A stretch of DNA of 64,000 nt from Mesorhizobium sp. (GTDB taxonomy: Bacteria > Pseudomonadota > Alphaproteobacteria > Rhizobiales > Rhizobiaceae): NCBI RefSeq assembly GCF_004963255.1, contig NZ_SUGA01000021.1, positions 40,638-104,637 on the forward strand, in the 5' to 3' direction. Position numbers and translations under genes: made by a program. Every line of letters begins with the position of its first letter. Positions within the stretch are counted from its first letter, which is position 1. A model generated the notes under the pieces. The model saw nothing but the letters and a program-made list of their open reading frames with translations, had not been told where the DNA came from and ran no database searches. Shown here piece after piece: positions 8,717-16,324 of the stretch.

Positions 8717-10793
8717 TCTTCTTTTCTCCAAGCACCAAGAGGGCGTCCGCGATCCAGGCGCCCTTGCCTTCGGCGCACACGATCAGCGGGTTGATGTCGA
8801 GTTCCTCGATCTCGCCTTCGTTCTTCTGCACAAAGTCGGCAATGCCGGCGATGGCGTCGATGGCTGCGTTGACGTCGGCCTTCGGCCGACCGCGATAGCC
8901 TTCGAGCAGCGGATAGAGCTTCAATCCACGCAATGCCGCCTCGATGTCGTCGCGCGTCGCCGGCAGCATCAGCGTCACGCTGTCGCGCAAAAGCTCCACC
9001 AGCACGCCGCCGGTGCCGAGCGTCATCACCACGCCGAACATCGGGTCGCGGGTGAAGCCGACGATCAGCTCGGCGACGCCGTCGCGCACCATGCGCTCGG
9101 CATAGAGCCCGGTGCCGAGCGGCAGAAGGTCATGCGCGGCGGCGCTGACGGACTCGGCATCCTTGAGGTTCAGCCTGACGGCGCCGACTTCCGACTTGTG
9201 CGTCACGCCGAGCGCCTTGAGAGCGACCGGGAAGCCGAGCGTCATGGAGGAGATCACCGCCTCGACCGCATTGGAGGCGCGCTCGCCCTTCGGCACCGGC
9301 AGGCCGGCCTTGATCAGCCTTTCCTTGGCTTCGGCCTCGTCCGGCGTCACGCGCTTGGCCTCGGACGCGCCGGCGGCCGTTGTGTCGACCGGCTGCGCCT
9401 GCGGCTCGCGCCAGGCCCAGCCGATGAAAGCGGCCGCCTGGGCGGCGTCCATGGCTTCCGAGATGCCGAACAACGGCACCATGCCGCGCGCCATCAGGCC
9501 TGCGGTGTATTCCTCCGGCAGGTTTTCCGGCAGCGAGGAGACGATCGCGCCTCGCGCCTTGTTGGTCTTCAGCGCCGCTTCGAAGGCGCGCAGCGTCGCC
9601 CACCAGTCGACGTCCGAGCAGCGGTCCGGGCGCGGGAAGTCGAGCACCAGCATGTTCAAGTCGAAACCGCCCGACACCATCGCGGTGAAGGTCGCGGTCA
9701 TCGCCGGCTCGTTGTTCCAGATGAAAGTGTGGTAGTCGAGCGGATTGGCAACGGCCACCAGCGGGCCGAGCGTCGATTTGACATGCGCGCGGTGTTCGGC
9801 CGTCAGGGCCGGGAAATGCACCCAGCGCCCCTCGGCGCTGTCGGCCATCACGGAGGCCTCGCCGCCCGAGCAGCTCATCGAGGACAGCCTGTAGCCGGGC
9901 AAGGGCCCGGTGATGTGCAAAAGCTTCAGCGCCTCGATGAAGGCTGGAATGGAATCGATGCGCGCGATGCCCAGACGCTTCAGGAACGCGCCGGAGGCGG
10001 CGTCCGAGCCGGCGAGCGAGGCGGTGTGCGACACGGTCGCCTGCCTTGCCTGTTCGGAGCGGCCGACCTTCATGGCGATGATCGGCTTCTTCAGCTCGCG
10101 CGCCCGCGCCGCCAGCCTCTCGAAGCCGGCGACCGAATCGAAGGCCTCGATATGCAGTCCGAGCGCGGTGACGCGCTCGTCTTCGATGAGGCCGAGCGCC
10201 ATTTCCGAAAGGCCGGTCTGCGCCTGGTTGCCGGCCGTCATCAGGAAGGCGATCGGCAGGCCGCGCTTCTGCATCGTCATGTTGATGGCGATGTTGGACG
10301 ATTGCGTGATGATGGCGACGCCCTTGCCGCCTTCGGCCAGCCGGATGCCGCCATGCTGGTCGGGCCACAGCAGCGCGCCATCGGCATAGTTGATCAGGCC
10401 GTAGCAGTTCGGCCCGATGATCGGCATCTGGCCGGCGGCGGCGACGAGCTCCGCCTGCAGCCGCTCGCCGTCCTCGTCATAGGCCTCGGTCTCGAGGAAG
10501 CCGGCGGCAAAGCAGACGGCGCCGCCGGCGCCGCGCTCGGCCAGCGCCTTGATCACCTCGATGGTGAGATGCCGGTTGACGCCGACAAAGGCGGCGTCCG
10601 GCGCGCCAGGCAGGTCGGCGACGGACCGGTAGGCCTTGCGGCCGGCGACCTCCTCCTTGGTCGGATGCACCGGCCAGATTTCGCCGGCAAAGCCCATCTT
10701 GATCGATTGCGCCACGACGGCGGCGGCCTGCGCCCCGCCGAACACGGCGATCGATTTGGGGCGCAGGAGACGTTCGAGTTTATGCATGGTCAT
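8709..10793 (-). CDS. ADP-forming acyl-CoA synthetase (fused alpha-beta), probable carnitine/betaine-CoA ligase
   Basis: 694 residues. An N-terminal CoA-binding Rossmann domain (about 1-130; GPNCYG at 127-132) is followed by two succinyl-CoA-ligase-like flavodoxin domains containing VSHTASLAGSD (H256, the expected phosphohistidine) and a C-terminal ATP-grasp domain (about 480-690; PVALKALGVTHKSEVGAV, LIVGFTRDPMFG, ELDINPLIV). This is the ADP-forming acetyl-CoA synthetase / Pat-like superfamily, not the AMP-forming ligase type of enterobacterial CaiC. Lying between caiD-like and acyl-CoA dehydrogenase genes, it probably activates D-carnitine, crotonobetaine or gamma-butyrobetaine to a CoA thioester. 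Substrate assignment is inference. Start at 10793; an ATG two codons later is equally possible. Confidence 0.85.
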   Translation of the reverse strand: MTMHKLERLLRPKSIAVFGGAQAAAVVAQSIKMGFAGEIWPVHPTKEEVAGRKAYRSVADLPGAPDAAFVGVNRHLTIEVIKALAERGAGGAVCFAAGFLETEAYDEDGERLQAELVAAAGQMPIIGPNCYGLINYADGALLWPDQHGGIRLAEGGKGVAIITQSSNIAINMTMQKRGLPIAFLMTAGNQAQTGLSEMALGLIEDERVTALGLHIEAFDSVAGFERLAARARELKKPIIAMKVGRSEQARQATVSHTASLAGSDAASGAFLKRLGIARIDSIPAFIEALKLLHITGPLPGYRLSSMSCSGGEASVMADSAEGRWVHFPALTAEHRAHVKSTLGPLVAVANPLDYHTFIWNNEPAMTATFTAMVSGGFDLNMLVLDFPRPDRCSDVDWWATLRAFEAALKTNKARGAIVSSLPENLPEEYTAGLMARGMVPLFGISEAMDAAQAAAFIGWAWREPQAQPVDTTAAGASEAKRVTPDEAEAKERLIKAGLPVPKGERASNAVEAVISSMTLGFPVALKALGVTHKSEVGAVRLNLKDAESVSAAAHDLLPLGTGLYAERMVRDGVAELIVGFTRDPMFGVVMTLGTGGVLVELLRDSVTLMLPATRDDIEAALRGLKLYPLLEGYRGRPKADVNAAIDAIAGIADFVQKNEGEIEELDINPLIVCAEGKGAWIADALLVLGEKKNG

Positions 10794-10803
10794 CTTTTCG
10801 TTC

Positions 10804-10852
10804 GAGCATGATCCCGTCCAGAGCCTGATCCCGGCTTTGGCGCATCATGCTC
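10804..10852. repeat. Short inverted repeat GAGCATGAT...ATCATGCTC between operon genes
   Basis: Arms GAGCATGAT (10804-10812) and ATCATGCTC (10844-10852) are perfect complements around a 31-bp spacer, filling the 58-bp gap between the acyl-CoA dehydrogenase stop and the synthetase start. The GCATGATC core appears again at 31163-31171. It resembles the short extragenic palindromes of rhizobia and may stabilise or process the operon mRNA. It is not a classical terminator because no T-run follows. Confidence 0.5.
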
Positions 10853-12015
10853 TAAGCTCCGAACGGACGCAGCAGCGCCCGCGAAATAATATGTCGCTGG
10901 ATCTCCGACGTGCCTTCCCAGATGCGCTCGACGCGCGCGTCGCGCCAGATGCGCTCCAGCGGCAGGTCGTCCATCAGCCCCATGCCGCCATGGATCTGGA
11001 TGGCTTCGTCAGCGACGAAGGCGAGCATCTCAGTGGCCTTCAGCTTGGCCATCGCCATGTCCTGGTCGGTGACGGTGCCCTGATCGTACTTCCAGCCGGC
11101 TTCGAACACCATCAGATCGGCAGCCTTCAGCTCCGTCGCCATATCGGCGAGCTTGAACGACACGCCCTGGAACTTGCCGATCTGCTGGCCGAACTGCTGG
11201 CGCTGCGCGGCATATTCGATGGCGTGCGACAGAGCGCGCTCGGCACGGCCGAGACAGGTGGCGCCGACCTGCAGGCGCGTGGCGCCGAGCCAGGAGTTCG
11301 CGACATCAAAACCCTTGTGCACTTCGCCCAGCACCTGGCTCGCCGGCAGGCGGCAATCGTCGAATTCGAGGATCGAGTTGGTGTAGCCGCGATGCGACAC
11401 GTTGCGGTAGCCGTCGCGCACCGAAAAACCCTTGGTGCCCTTGTCGACGAAGAAGGCGGTGATCTTCTTGCGCTTGCCGCGCGGCGAATCCTCCTCGCCC
11501 GAGGCCATGAAGACGATGGCGAAGTCGGCAATGTCGGCATGCGAGATGAAGTGCTTGGTGCCGTTGAGCACCCAGTCCGAACCGTCCTGCACGGCGGTCG
11601 CCTTCATGCCGCGCAGGTCGGAGCCTGCGCCCGGCTCGGTCATTGCCAGGCAGTCCCACTTCTCGCCGCGGATGCAGGGGAAGAGATATTTCTCGCGCTG
11701 CTCCGGCGTACCGGCGAGCAGGATGTTGGAGGGGCGCGCCACGCAGGTCCAATGCAGGGCGTAATTGGCGCGGCCGAGCTCCTTTTCGTAGAGCAGCCAG
11801 CTCACCGTATCGAGCCCGGCGCCGCCGACATCGGCCGGCATATTGGCGGCGTAGAGCCCGGCCTCGATTGCCTTTGCCTTCAATTCGTCGATCAGCTCGC
11901 GGCGCAGCTCGCCGGTGCGCTCAACCTCGCGCTCATGCGGGTAAAGCTCGTTCTCGACGAAGGCGCGCGTCGTCTCGACGATGAGCTTCTGTTCTTCCGA
12001 AAGACCGAAATGCAT
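10852..12015 (-). CDS. caiA: Acyl-CoA dehydrogenase, crotonobetainyl-CoA reductase-like
   Basis: 387-residue FAD flavoprotein of the acyl-CoA dehydrogenase family with the usual three-domain length. Signatures are CLAMTEPGAGSDLRGMKATA (family signature 1), the middle-domain phrase NGTKHFISHADIADF, RQQFGQQIGKFQ and the C-terminal WEGTSEIQRHI, in which E367 occupies the catalytic-base position of medium-chain enzymes. In this operon it most plausibly oxidises gamma-butyrobetainyl-CoA to crotonobetainyl-CoA (the reverse of the CaiA reaction), funnelling gamma-butyrobetaine into carnitine; a short-chain acyl-CoA role cannot be excluded. The gap to the carnitine dehydrogenase stop is 4 bp. The symbol is by analogy. 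Confidence 0.8.
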   Translation of the reverse strand: MHFGLSEEQKLIVETTRAFVENELYPHEREVERTGELRRELIDELKAKAIEAGLYAANMPADVGGAGLDTVSWLLYEKELGRANYALHWTCVARPSNILLAGTPEQREKYLFPCIRGEKWDCLAMTEPGAGSDLRGMKATAVQDGSDWVLNGTKHFISHADIADFAIVFMASGEEDSPRGKRKKITAFFVDKGTKGFSVRDGYRNVSHRGYTNSILEFDDCRLPASQVLGEVHKGFDVANSWLGATRLQVGATCLGRAERALSHAIEYAAQRQQFGQQIGKFQGVSFKLADMATELKAADLMVFEAGWKYDQGTVTDQDMAMAKLKATEMLAFVADEAIQIHGGMGLMDDLPLERIWRDARVERIWEGTSEIQRHIISRALLRPFGA

Positions 12016-12019
12016 CGCC

Positions 12020-13204
12020 TCAGCCCTTCTTCTTGCCGCTCTTCTTCTTCGGCTTCTCCGCCTTCACCGCCTTGGCCGGCTTCTCCACCTTCACCGCCTT
12101 GGCCGGCTTCTCCACCTTCACCGCCTTGGCCGGTTTCGCAGCCTTTGCCGGCTTCGCGGCCTTCTTCGCCGGCTTTGCCGTAACCTTGGCGGAAGCCTTC
12201 TTCGCCGCCAGCTTGGCGAGCTGCCTGGTATAGTCCTTGTGCAGCGCGCCGGCGCCCCAGCCCTTGCCCTTGTTCTGCTTCGACAGCGCGTCCATGATCG
12301 CGACCAGATTGTCATCGCGGATTTTCTCGAGCTCGCGGATCGACAGGCCATGCGCCTGCTCGTCCGACTGGGTGGCGATCAGGTCGACCAGCTCGTCGTT
12401 GAATTCCGGCACGTCCATCAGCTTGGTCCAGGGCCATTTCAGGCAGGGCCCGAACTGTGCCATGAAGTGGCGCATGCCGGCTTCGCCGCCGGCGACGCGA
12501 TAGACCTGGAACATGCCCATCTGCGCCCAGCGCAGGCCGAAGGAATAGCGCATGATGTCGTCGAGTTCCTCAACGTTGCAGATGCCGTCCTTGACCAGCC
12601 ACAGCGCCTCGCGCCAGGCGGCTTCGAGCAGGCGGTCGCCGACGAAGGCCTCGATCTCCTTGCGCACCACCACCGGCTTCATGCCGATCGAGGCGTAGAG
12701 CTCCTTGGCGACCTCGATCGCCTCGGGAAAAGTCTGCTCGCCGCCGACTATCTCGACCAACGGCAGAAGATAGACCGGATTGAACGGATGGCCGACCACC
12801 AGCCGCTCCGGGTGCTTCTTCATCGCCACCTGCATGTCGGTCGGCTTGATGCCGGAGGTCGACGAGCCGACGATGGCGTTGGCCGGCGCATGCGCGTCGA
12901 TCTCGGCCAGCACCTTGTGCTTGAGGTCGAGCCGCTCCGGCACGCTTTCCTGGATGAAATCGGCGTCGGCCACCGCTTCGGCGATGGTCTTGGCGAAGGT
13001 GAGCTTGCCTTCCTTGGGCAGGCCGCCGGGCAGCATCTGCTTATAGGCGCGGCGCGCGCCCTTCATCACTTCGCCCACCTTGCGTGACGCTTCCGGATCC
13101 GGATCGAAGATCGACACGTCGATGCCGTTCAAGAGCAGTCGCGCCACCCAGCCGGCGCCGATGACGCCGCCGCCGATGGCGGCCGCCTTGTTGATGATGC
13201 TCAT
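12020..13204 (-). CDS. lcdH: L-carnitine 3-dehydrogenase with lysine-rich C-terminal tail
   Basis: 394 residues. Oxidises L-carnitine to 3-dehydrocarnitine with NAD+. It has the 3-hydroxyacyl-CoA dehydrogenase fold: Rossmann GGGVIGAGWVARL (11-23) with D34 for NAD, VGHPFNPVYLLPLVEIV (137-153, catalytic H139), and the helical domain to about residue 330. Residues 334-394 form a Lys/Ala/Pro tail containing three tandem KPAKAVKVE-type units (357-365, 366-374, 375-383) encoded by 27-bp repeats, ending KPKKKSGKKKG. Several rhizobial carnitine dehydrogenases instead carry a longer C-terminal thioesterase-like extension (from memory), so this tail stands where that domain would be. The gene starts 2 bp after the stop of the HD-domain gene, within the operon. 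Confidence 0.88.
   Translation of the reverse strand: MSIINKAAAIGGGVIGAGWVARLLLNGIDVSIFDPDPEASRKVGEVMKGARRAYKQMLPGGLPKEGKLTFAKTIAEAVADADFIQESVPERLDLKHKVLAEIDAHAPANAIVGSSTSGIKPTDMQVAMKKHPERLVVGHPFNPVYLLPLVEIVGGEQTFPEAIEVAKELYASIGMKPVVVRKEIEAFVGDRLLEAAWREALWLVKDGICNVEELDDIMRYSFGLRWAQMGMFQVYRVAGGEAGMRHFMAQFGPCLKWPWTKLMDVPEFNDELVDLIATQSDEQAHGLSIRELEKIRDDNLVAIMDALSKQNKGKGWGAGALHKDYTRQLAKLAAKKASAKVTAKPAKKAAKPAKAAKPAKAVKVEKPAKAVKVEKPAKAVKAEKPKKKSGKKKG
12056..12136 (-). repeat. Three tandem 27-bp repeats inside the carnitine dehydrogenase gene
   Basis: Three near-identical 27-bp units encode the KPAKAVKVE/KPAKAVKAE repeats of the lysine-rich tail. The plus-strand core TTCTCCACCTTCACCGCC is visible at successive 27-bp steps. 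Such in-frame repeats expand and contract by slippage, so copy number is likely to vary between strains. Confidence 0.85.
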
Positions 13205-13206
13205 GG

Positions 13207-13833
13207 TCAGGCTCCGGTTCTTGTCTTGGCTGTATCGGGATCGGTAAGGGCGACGCGCTCACCGGCGCGGATAACCGCCGGGTCGTAGGCCTTGCGGGCG
13301 AACGCTTCGAGCACGAAGGGCCGGAAGAACTCGACCGGCAGCGTCTCGTAATCGGGGTCGAAGCTCGACTGGTCCCAGCGCTCGCAGAACTGGTCGCAGT
13401 CGCCGAAATAGGCATGCCCGGTGAAGCGGTCGCGGGCATGCCGGTTGCCGCCCAGATGATGCGCGTAATAGAGGCGCTGGAAATCGCCGTGCTTTTCCAC
13501 CACCCAGGTGCATTGCTCGCGCACGAAGGGTTTTAGGATCGCGGCCGCATATTCGTCGTGGTTGTAGGGCGCATAGATGTCGCCGATGTCGTGCAGCAGA
13601 GCGCAGACGATCCAGTCGGTGTCGGCGCCATCGCGCCAAGCGCGCGTCGCCGCCTGCAGCGAATGGCCGAGCCGGGTGATCTTGTAGCCGGAAAGCCCTT
13701 CGTCGAGCTGCACCAGTGCATCGAGCAGCCGGTCGCCGGTCTTGGCGGCGTAGTCGATCTCATGGGCGGTCAGGAATTCGTAGTCTTCCTTGTCGCCGTC
13801 CTTCATCGCGGTGAATTTGACGGTATTAGCCAT
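13207..13833 (-). CDS. HD-domain protein of the carnitine operon, candidate diiron oxygenase/hydrolase
   Basis: 208-residue soluble HD-domain protein. Possible metal ligands are H57 (in GHSLQAA), H81-D82 (ALLHDIGD), H92 (YNHDEYAA), H115 (EKHGDF) and D154 (ERWD). This H...HD...H...H...D order resembles the dinuclear HD proteins, including the mixed-valence diiron oxygenases PhnZ, TmpB and myo-inositol oxygenase, more than a single-metal phosphohydrolase, although the H81-to-H92 spacing is shorter than I remember for PhnZ. The ATG at 13833 (MANTVKFTAM) is preferred; an ATG at 13848 overlapping the BKACE stop (TAATG) would add five residues. Its place between BKACE and carnitine dehydrogenase suggests a quaternary-amine substrate. 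The reaction is unknown. Confidence 0.75.
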   Translation of the reverse strand: MANTVKFTAMKDGDKEDYEFLTAHEIDYAAKTGDRLLDALVQLDEGLSGYKITRLGHSLQAATRAWRDGADTDWIVCALLHDIGDIYAPYNHDEYAAAILKPFVREQCTWVVEKHGDFQRLYYAHHLGGNRHARDRFTGHAYFGDCDQFCERWDQSSFDPDYETLPVEFFRPFVLEAFARKAYDPAVIRAGERVALTDPDTAKTRTGA

Positions 13834-13847
13834 GATCAACGCCCGCA

Positions 13848-14771
13848 TTATGCCGCTGCGGCTAGGGGTGCCCGCTTGGTCAGGTTGAGCTTCTTGCGCA
13901 CTTCTTCCGGCCCGAGGATACGGGCGCCGAGATTGCTGACGATGCTGGCGGCGCGCTCGACGAGCTGCGCATTGGTGGCCAGGACGCCCTTGTCGAGCCA
14001 GAGATTGTCTTCCAGCCCGACGCGGACATTGCCGCCGGCAAGCACGGCCGCCGCCGCATAGGCCATCTGGTTGCGGCCGATCGAGAAGGCCGACCAGTTC
14101 CAGGTCGAGGGCACGTTGTTGACCATCGCCATGAAGGTGTTGAGGTCGTCCGGCGCGCCCCACGGCACGCCCATGCAGAGTTGCACCAGCGCATCCGGGT
14201 TAAGCACCTTTTCCTCGACCAGCTGCTTGGCGAACCACAGATGTCCGGTGTCGAAGGCCTCGATCTCGGGCTTGACGCCCAGCGCCGTCATCATGCCGCC
14301 CATCGCGCGCAACATGCCGGGCGTGTTGGTCATCACATAGTCGGCCTCGGCGAAGTTCATCGTGCCGCAATCCAGCGTGCAGATCTCCGGCAGGCACTGG
14401 CGCACATGCTCCATGCGGTTGGTGGCGCCGCCCATGTCGGTGCCTTTCTCGTTGAGCGGCAGCGGCGCCTCGGGCGAGCCGAACACCATGTCGCCACCCA
14501 TGCCGGCCGTGAGGTTCAGCACCACGTCGACATTGGCCTCACGGATGCGCTCGGTCACTTCGCGGTAGAGATGGACATCGCGGCGCGGCTTGCCGGTCTC
14601 GGGGTCGCGCACATGGCAGTGCACGATCGCGGCGCCCGCCTTGGCGGCGTCGATCGCCGAATCGGCGATCTGCTTGGGCGAGCGCGGCACATGCGGGCTA
14701 CGGTCCTGCGTGCCGCCGGAGCCGGTCACGGCACAGGTAATGAAGACCTCACGGTTCATCGCAAGCGGCAT
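13848..14771 (-). CDS. BKACE-family 3-dehydrocarnitine cleavage enzyme
   Basis: 307-residue DUF849/BKACE TIM-barrel enzyme. The family condenses a beta-keto acid with acetyl-CoA; here 3-dehydrocarnitine + acetyl-CoA would give betainyl-CoA + acetoacetate. Zn-site residues are visible as VHCHVRDPETG (H51, H53) and GLEDNLW (E254). Other family phrases are LNLTAGMGGDM, TLDCGTMNF and QLCMGVPWGAPDD. The ATG at 14771 is preceded by GGGAGG with good spacing, and it is the first gene of the operon, divergent from the GlxA-type regulator. The pairing with carnitine dehydrogenase fixes the likely substrate; the equivalent Pseudomonas gene is cdhC. Confidence 0.9.
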   Translation of the reverse strand: MPLAMNREVFITCAVTGSGGTQDRSPHVPRSPKQIADSAIDAAKAGAAIVHCHVRDPETGKPRRDVHLYREVTERIREANVDVVLNLTAGMGGDMVFGSPEAPLPLNEKGTDMGGATNRMEHVRQCLPEICTLDCGTMNFAEADYVMTNTPGMLRAMGGMMTALGVKPEIEAFDTGHLWFAKQLVEEKVLNPDALVQLCMGVPWGAPDDLNTFMAMVNNVPSTWNWSAFSIGRNQMAYAAAAVLAGGNVRVGLEDNLWLDKGVLATNAQLVERAASIVSNLGARILGPEEVRKKLNLTKRAPLAAAA

Positions 14772-14895
14772 CGTCTATCCTCCCAGGGTCGATCGGCCAT
14801 GCGTGCCGCCAAAGCGGAAGCCTGTTGGGCTGTGCACGGGATGGCAACAGAATGACCGACTTGCCGGAAACTGTTTTGCGTTTTACGAAGATCTC
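14772..14895. promoter_or_regulatory. Divergent promoter region of the carnitine operon and its regulator
   Basis: 124 bp between the BKACE start on the minus strand and the AraC-type regulator start on the plus strand, the only gap of useful size serving the seven-gene operon. No operator can be pinned down by eye. The position of the regulator implies its binding site lies here. Confidence 0.5.
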
Positions 14896-15876
14896 ATGAC
14901 CAAAAGCGAAAAGCCGACCATCTTTCGATCCGAACGCGAAACACTCAAGGTGACGTTCCTTGTGTTCTCGGGCTCCTCGATCATGTGCGTCGCCTCGGCG
15001 GTCGACCCGTTGCGCGCCGCAAACCGCATCTCGGGCGAGACGCTGTTCGATTTCAAGCTGGTCTCGGTCACCGGCGAGGCGCCGGTCACCACTTGCGGCC
15101 TCCCGGTGGCCGTCAGCGGCCGCTTCGATGCCGCCGAGCCGACCGACATGCTGGTCGTCGTCGCCGGCTTCGGCACGCAGAACTATGCCACCTCGGCGCT
15201 GCTTGCCGGCCTGCGGCGCGCCGCGCGCGCGGCTCGCGCCTGCGGCGGCGTCGAGGCCGGCACCTGGCTGGTGGCGCGCGCCGGCCTGCTCGAAGGCCGC
15301 AGCGCCACCACCCATTGGGAGGATATGGAGGATTTCTCCGCCGCGTTCCCAGGCGTCGACGTGCGGCCGGACCGCTATGTCATCGACGGGCCGGTGTTCA
15401 CATCCGGCGGCGCCTCGCCGACCTTCGACCTGATGCTGCACCTCGTCCGCACAAGGCTCGGCATGGCCGCGGCGCTCGATGTCGCAAGCGTCTTCATCTA
15501 TGATCAGGCGCGCGCCGCGACCGACGCGCAGCCGCTGGTCTCGCTCGGCCGGCTCGATGGCTACGACCCCAGGCTTGCCCAGGCGATCCGGCTGATGGAA
15601 GCGCATGTCGACCAGCCGCTCACCATCGACGCCGTGGCCAAACGCGCCGGCGTCACGGCAAGGACGCTGGAAAGCATTTTTCGCAAGTCGATCGGCGAGA
15701 CGCCCGGCGCCTATTATCTGAGGCTGCGCCTCAGCGCCGCCCGCCGCCTCGTGGTCGACACGCGCATCGCCATGGCGGATATTGCCGGGCGGACCGGCTT
15801 CTCGTCCGCCGCCGCATTTTCCAGGGCATTTTCAAGAGCGTTCGGCGAGGCGCCGGTACGGCTTCGCCGAGGGTAG
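14896..15876 (+). CDS. cdhR: GlxA/CdhR-type AraC family transcriptional regulator
   Basis: 326 residues. The N-terminal DJ-1/PfpI-like domain (about 15-200; VTFLVFSGSSIMCVASAVDPLRAAN, GGVEAGTWLVARAGLL) is the glutamine-amidotransferase-like sensor of GlxA regulators, with no sign of catalytic use. The C-terminal AraC DNA-binding domain (about 225-326) shows the two HTH units (TIDAVAKRAGVTARTLESIF; MADIAGRTGFSSAAAFSRAF). The same architecture is seen in CdhR, GbdR and SouR, regulators of carnitine, betaine and sarcosine catabolism. Divergent from the carnitine operon, it is the probable carnitine-responsive activator. The start (MTKSEKPTIF) was chosen because upstream in-frame codons run into the BKACE gene on the other strand. 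Confidence 0.88.
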   Translation: MTKSEKPTIFRSERETLKVTFLVFSGSSIMCVASAVDPLRAANRISGETLFDFKLVSVTGEAPVTTCGLPVAVSGRFDAAEPTDMLVVVAGFGTQNYATSALLAGLRRAARAARACGGVEAGTWLVARAGLLEGRSATTHWEDMEDFSAAFPGVDVRPDRYVIDGPVFTSGGASPTFDLMLHLVRTRLGMAAALDVASVFIYDQARAATDAQPLVSLGRLDGYDPRLAQAIRLMEAHVDQPLTIDAVAKRAGVTARTLESIFRKSIGETPGAYYLRLRLSAARRLVVDTRIAMADIAGRTGFSSAAAFSRAFSRAFGEAPVRLRRG

Positions 15877-15921
15877 GGCTAAGGCGGCGGCTTGCCGCTG
15901 GCTTAAGCGGCGGTCTGCCGC

Positions 15922-16125
15922 TCAGGCGGCGCTCTTGCGCTCGCCGGCGCTGTCCATCTGCGAGCGCATCTGCTGCGCCAGACGGATTTCAAAGCGGTTG
16001 CTGACGGCGCGATCCCATTCGGTTTTCACGTCGTCGGTCGGCCGCGGCAATGCCATCAGCCGGTCGATGATCGATCCGGTCTCGCCGGACGAGAGCAGGG
16101 CGTCGATTTCGCGTTCGTGCTGCAT
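15922..16125 (-). CDS. Small conserved-looking hypothetical protein
   Basis: 67 residues (MQHEREIDALLSSG..., ending AGERKSAA), charged, probably helical, with no membrane segment or signal peptide. The ATG is preceded by AAGGAGG at about 9 nt, a textbook ribosome site that supports it being real. It lies alone between the carnitine regulator (convergent) and xylA. No family recognised. Confidence 0.65.
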   Translation of the reverse strand: MQHEREIDALLSSGETGSIIDRLMALPRPTDDVKTEWDRAVSNRFEIRLAQQMRSQMDSAGERKSAA

Positions 16126-16324
16126 ATCGGTTCGCCTCCTTCTTCTTCACCCGCCACAGGAGCCACGTTTATACGAGATCCGTGACGGCTGTTTGAAGGC
16201 AAGAACGAGGTGATTGAGGGGCAGCGCGGGGCAAAGTTTTGTCGCTTGATTCCGCCCTCGCGAACGCAATTTTCAGGCCTGCCCCGCGTCCCGATCGCTC
16301 GGGCGCGAGGCAGCCTGCCGTTCT

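Noticed and set aside
8544..10811. 755-codon plus-strand frame opposite the acyl-CoA synthetase
   Set aside because: Antisense artefact; the synthetase has all family motifs in the minus frame.
12050..12165. Possible CRISPR-like array (regular 27-bp units)
   Set aside because: The repeats are in-frame coding repeats of a lysine-rich tail without spacers.
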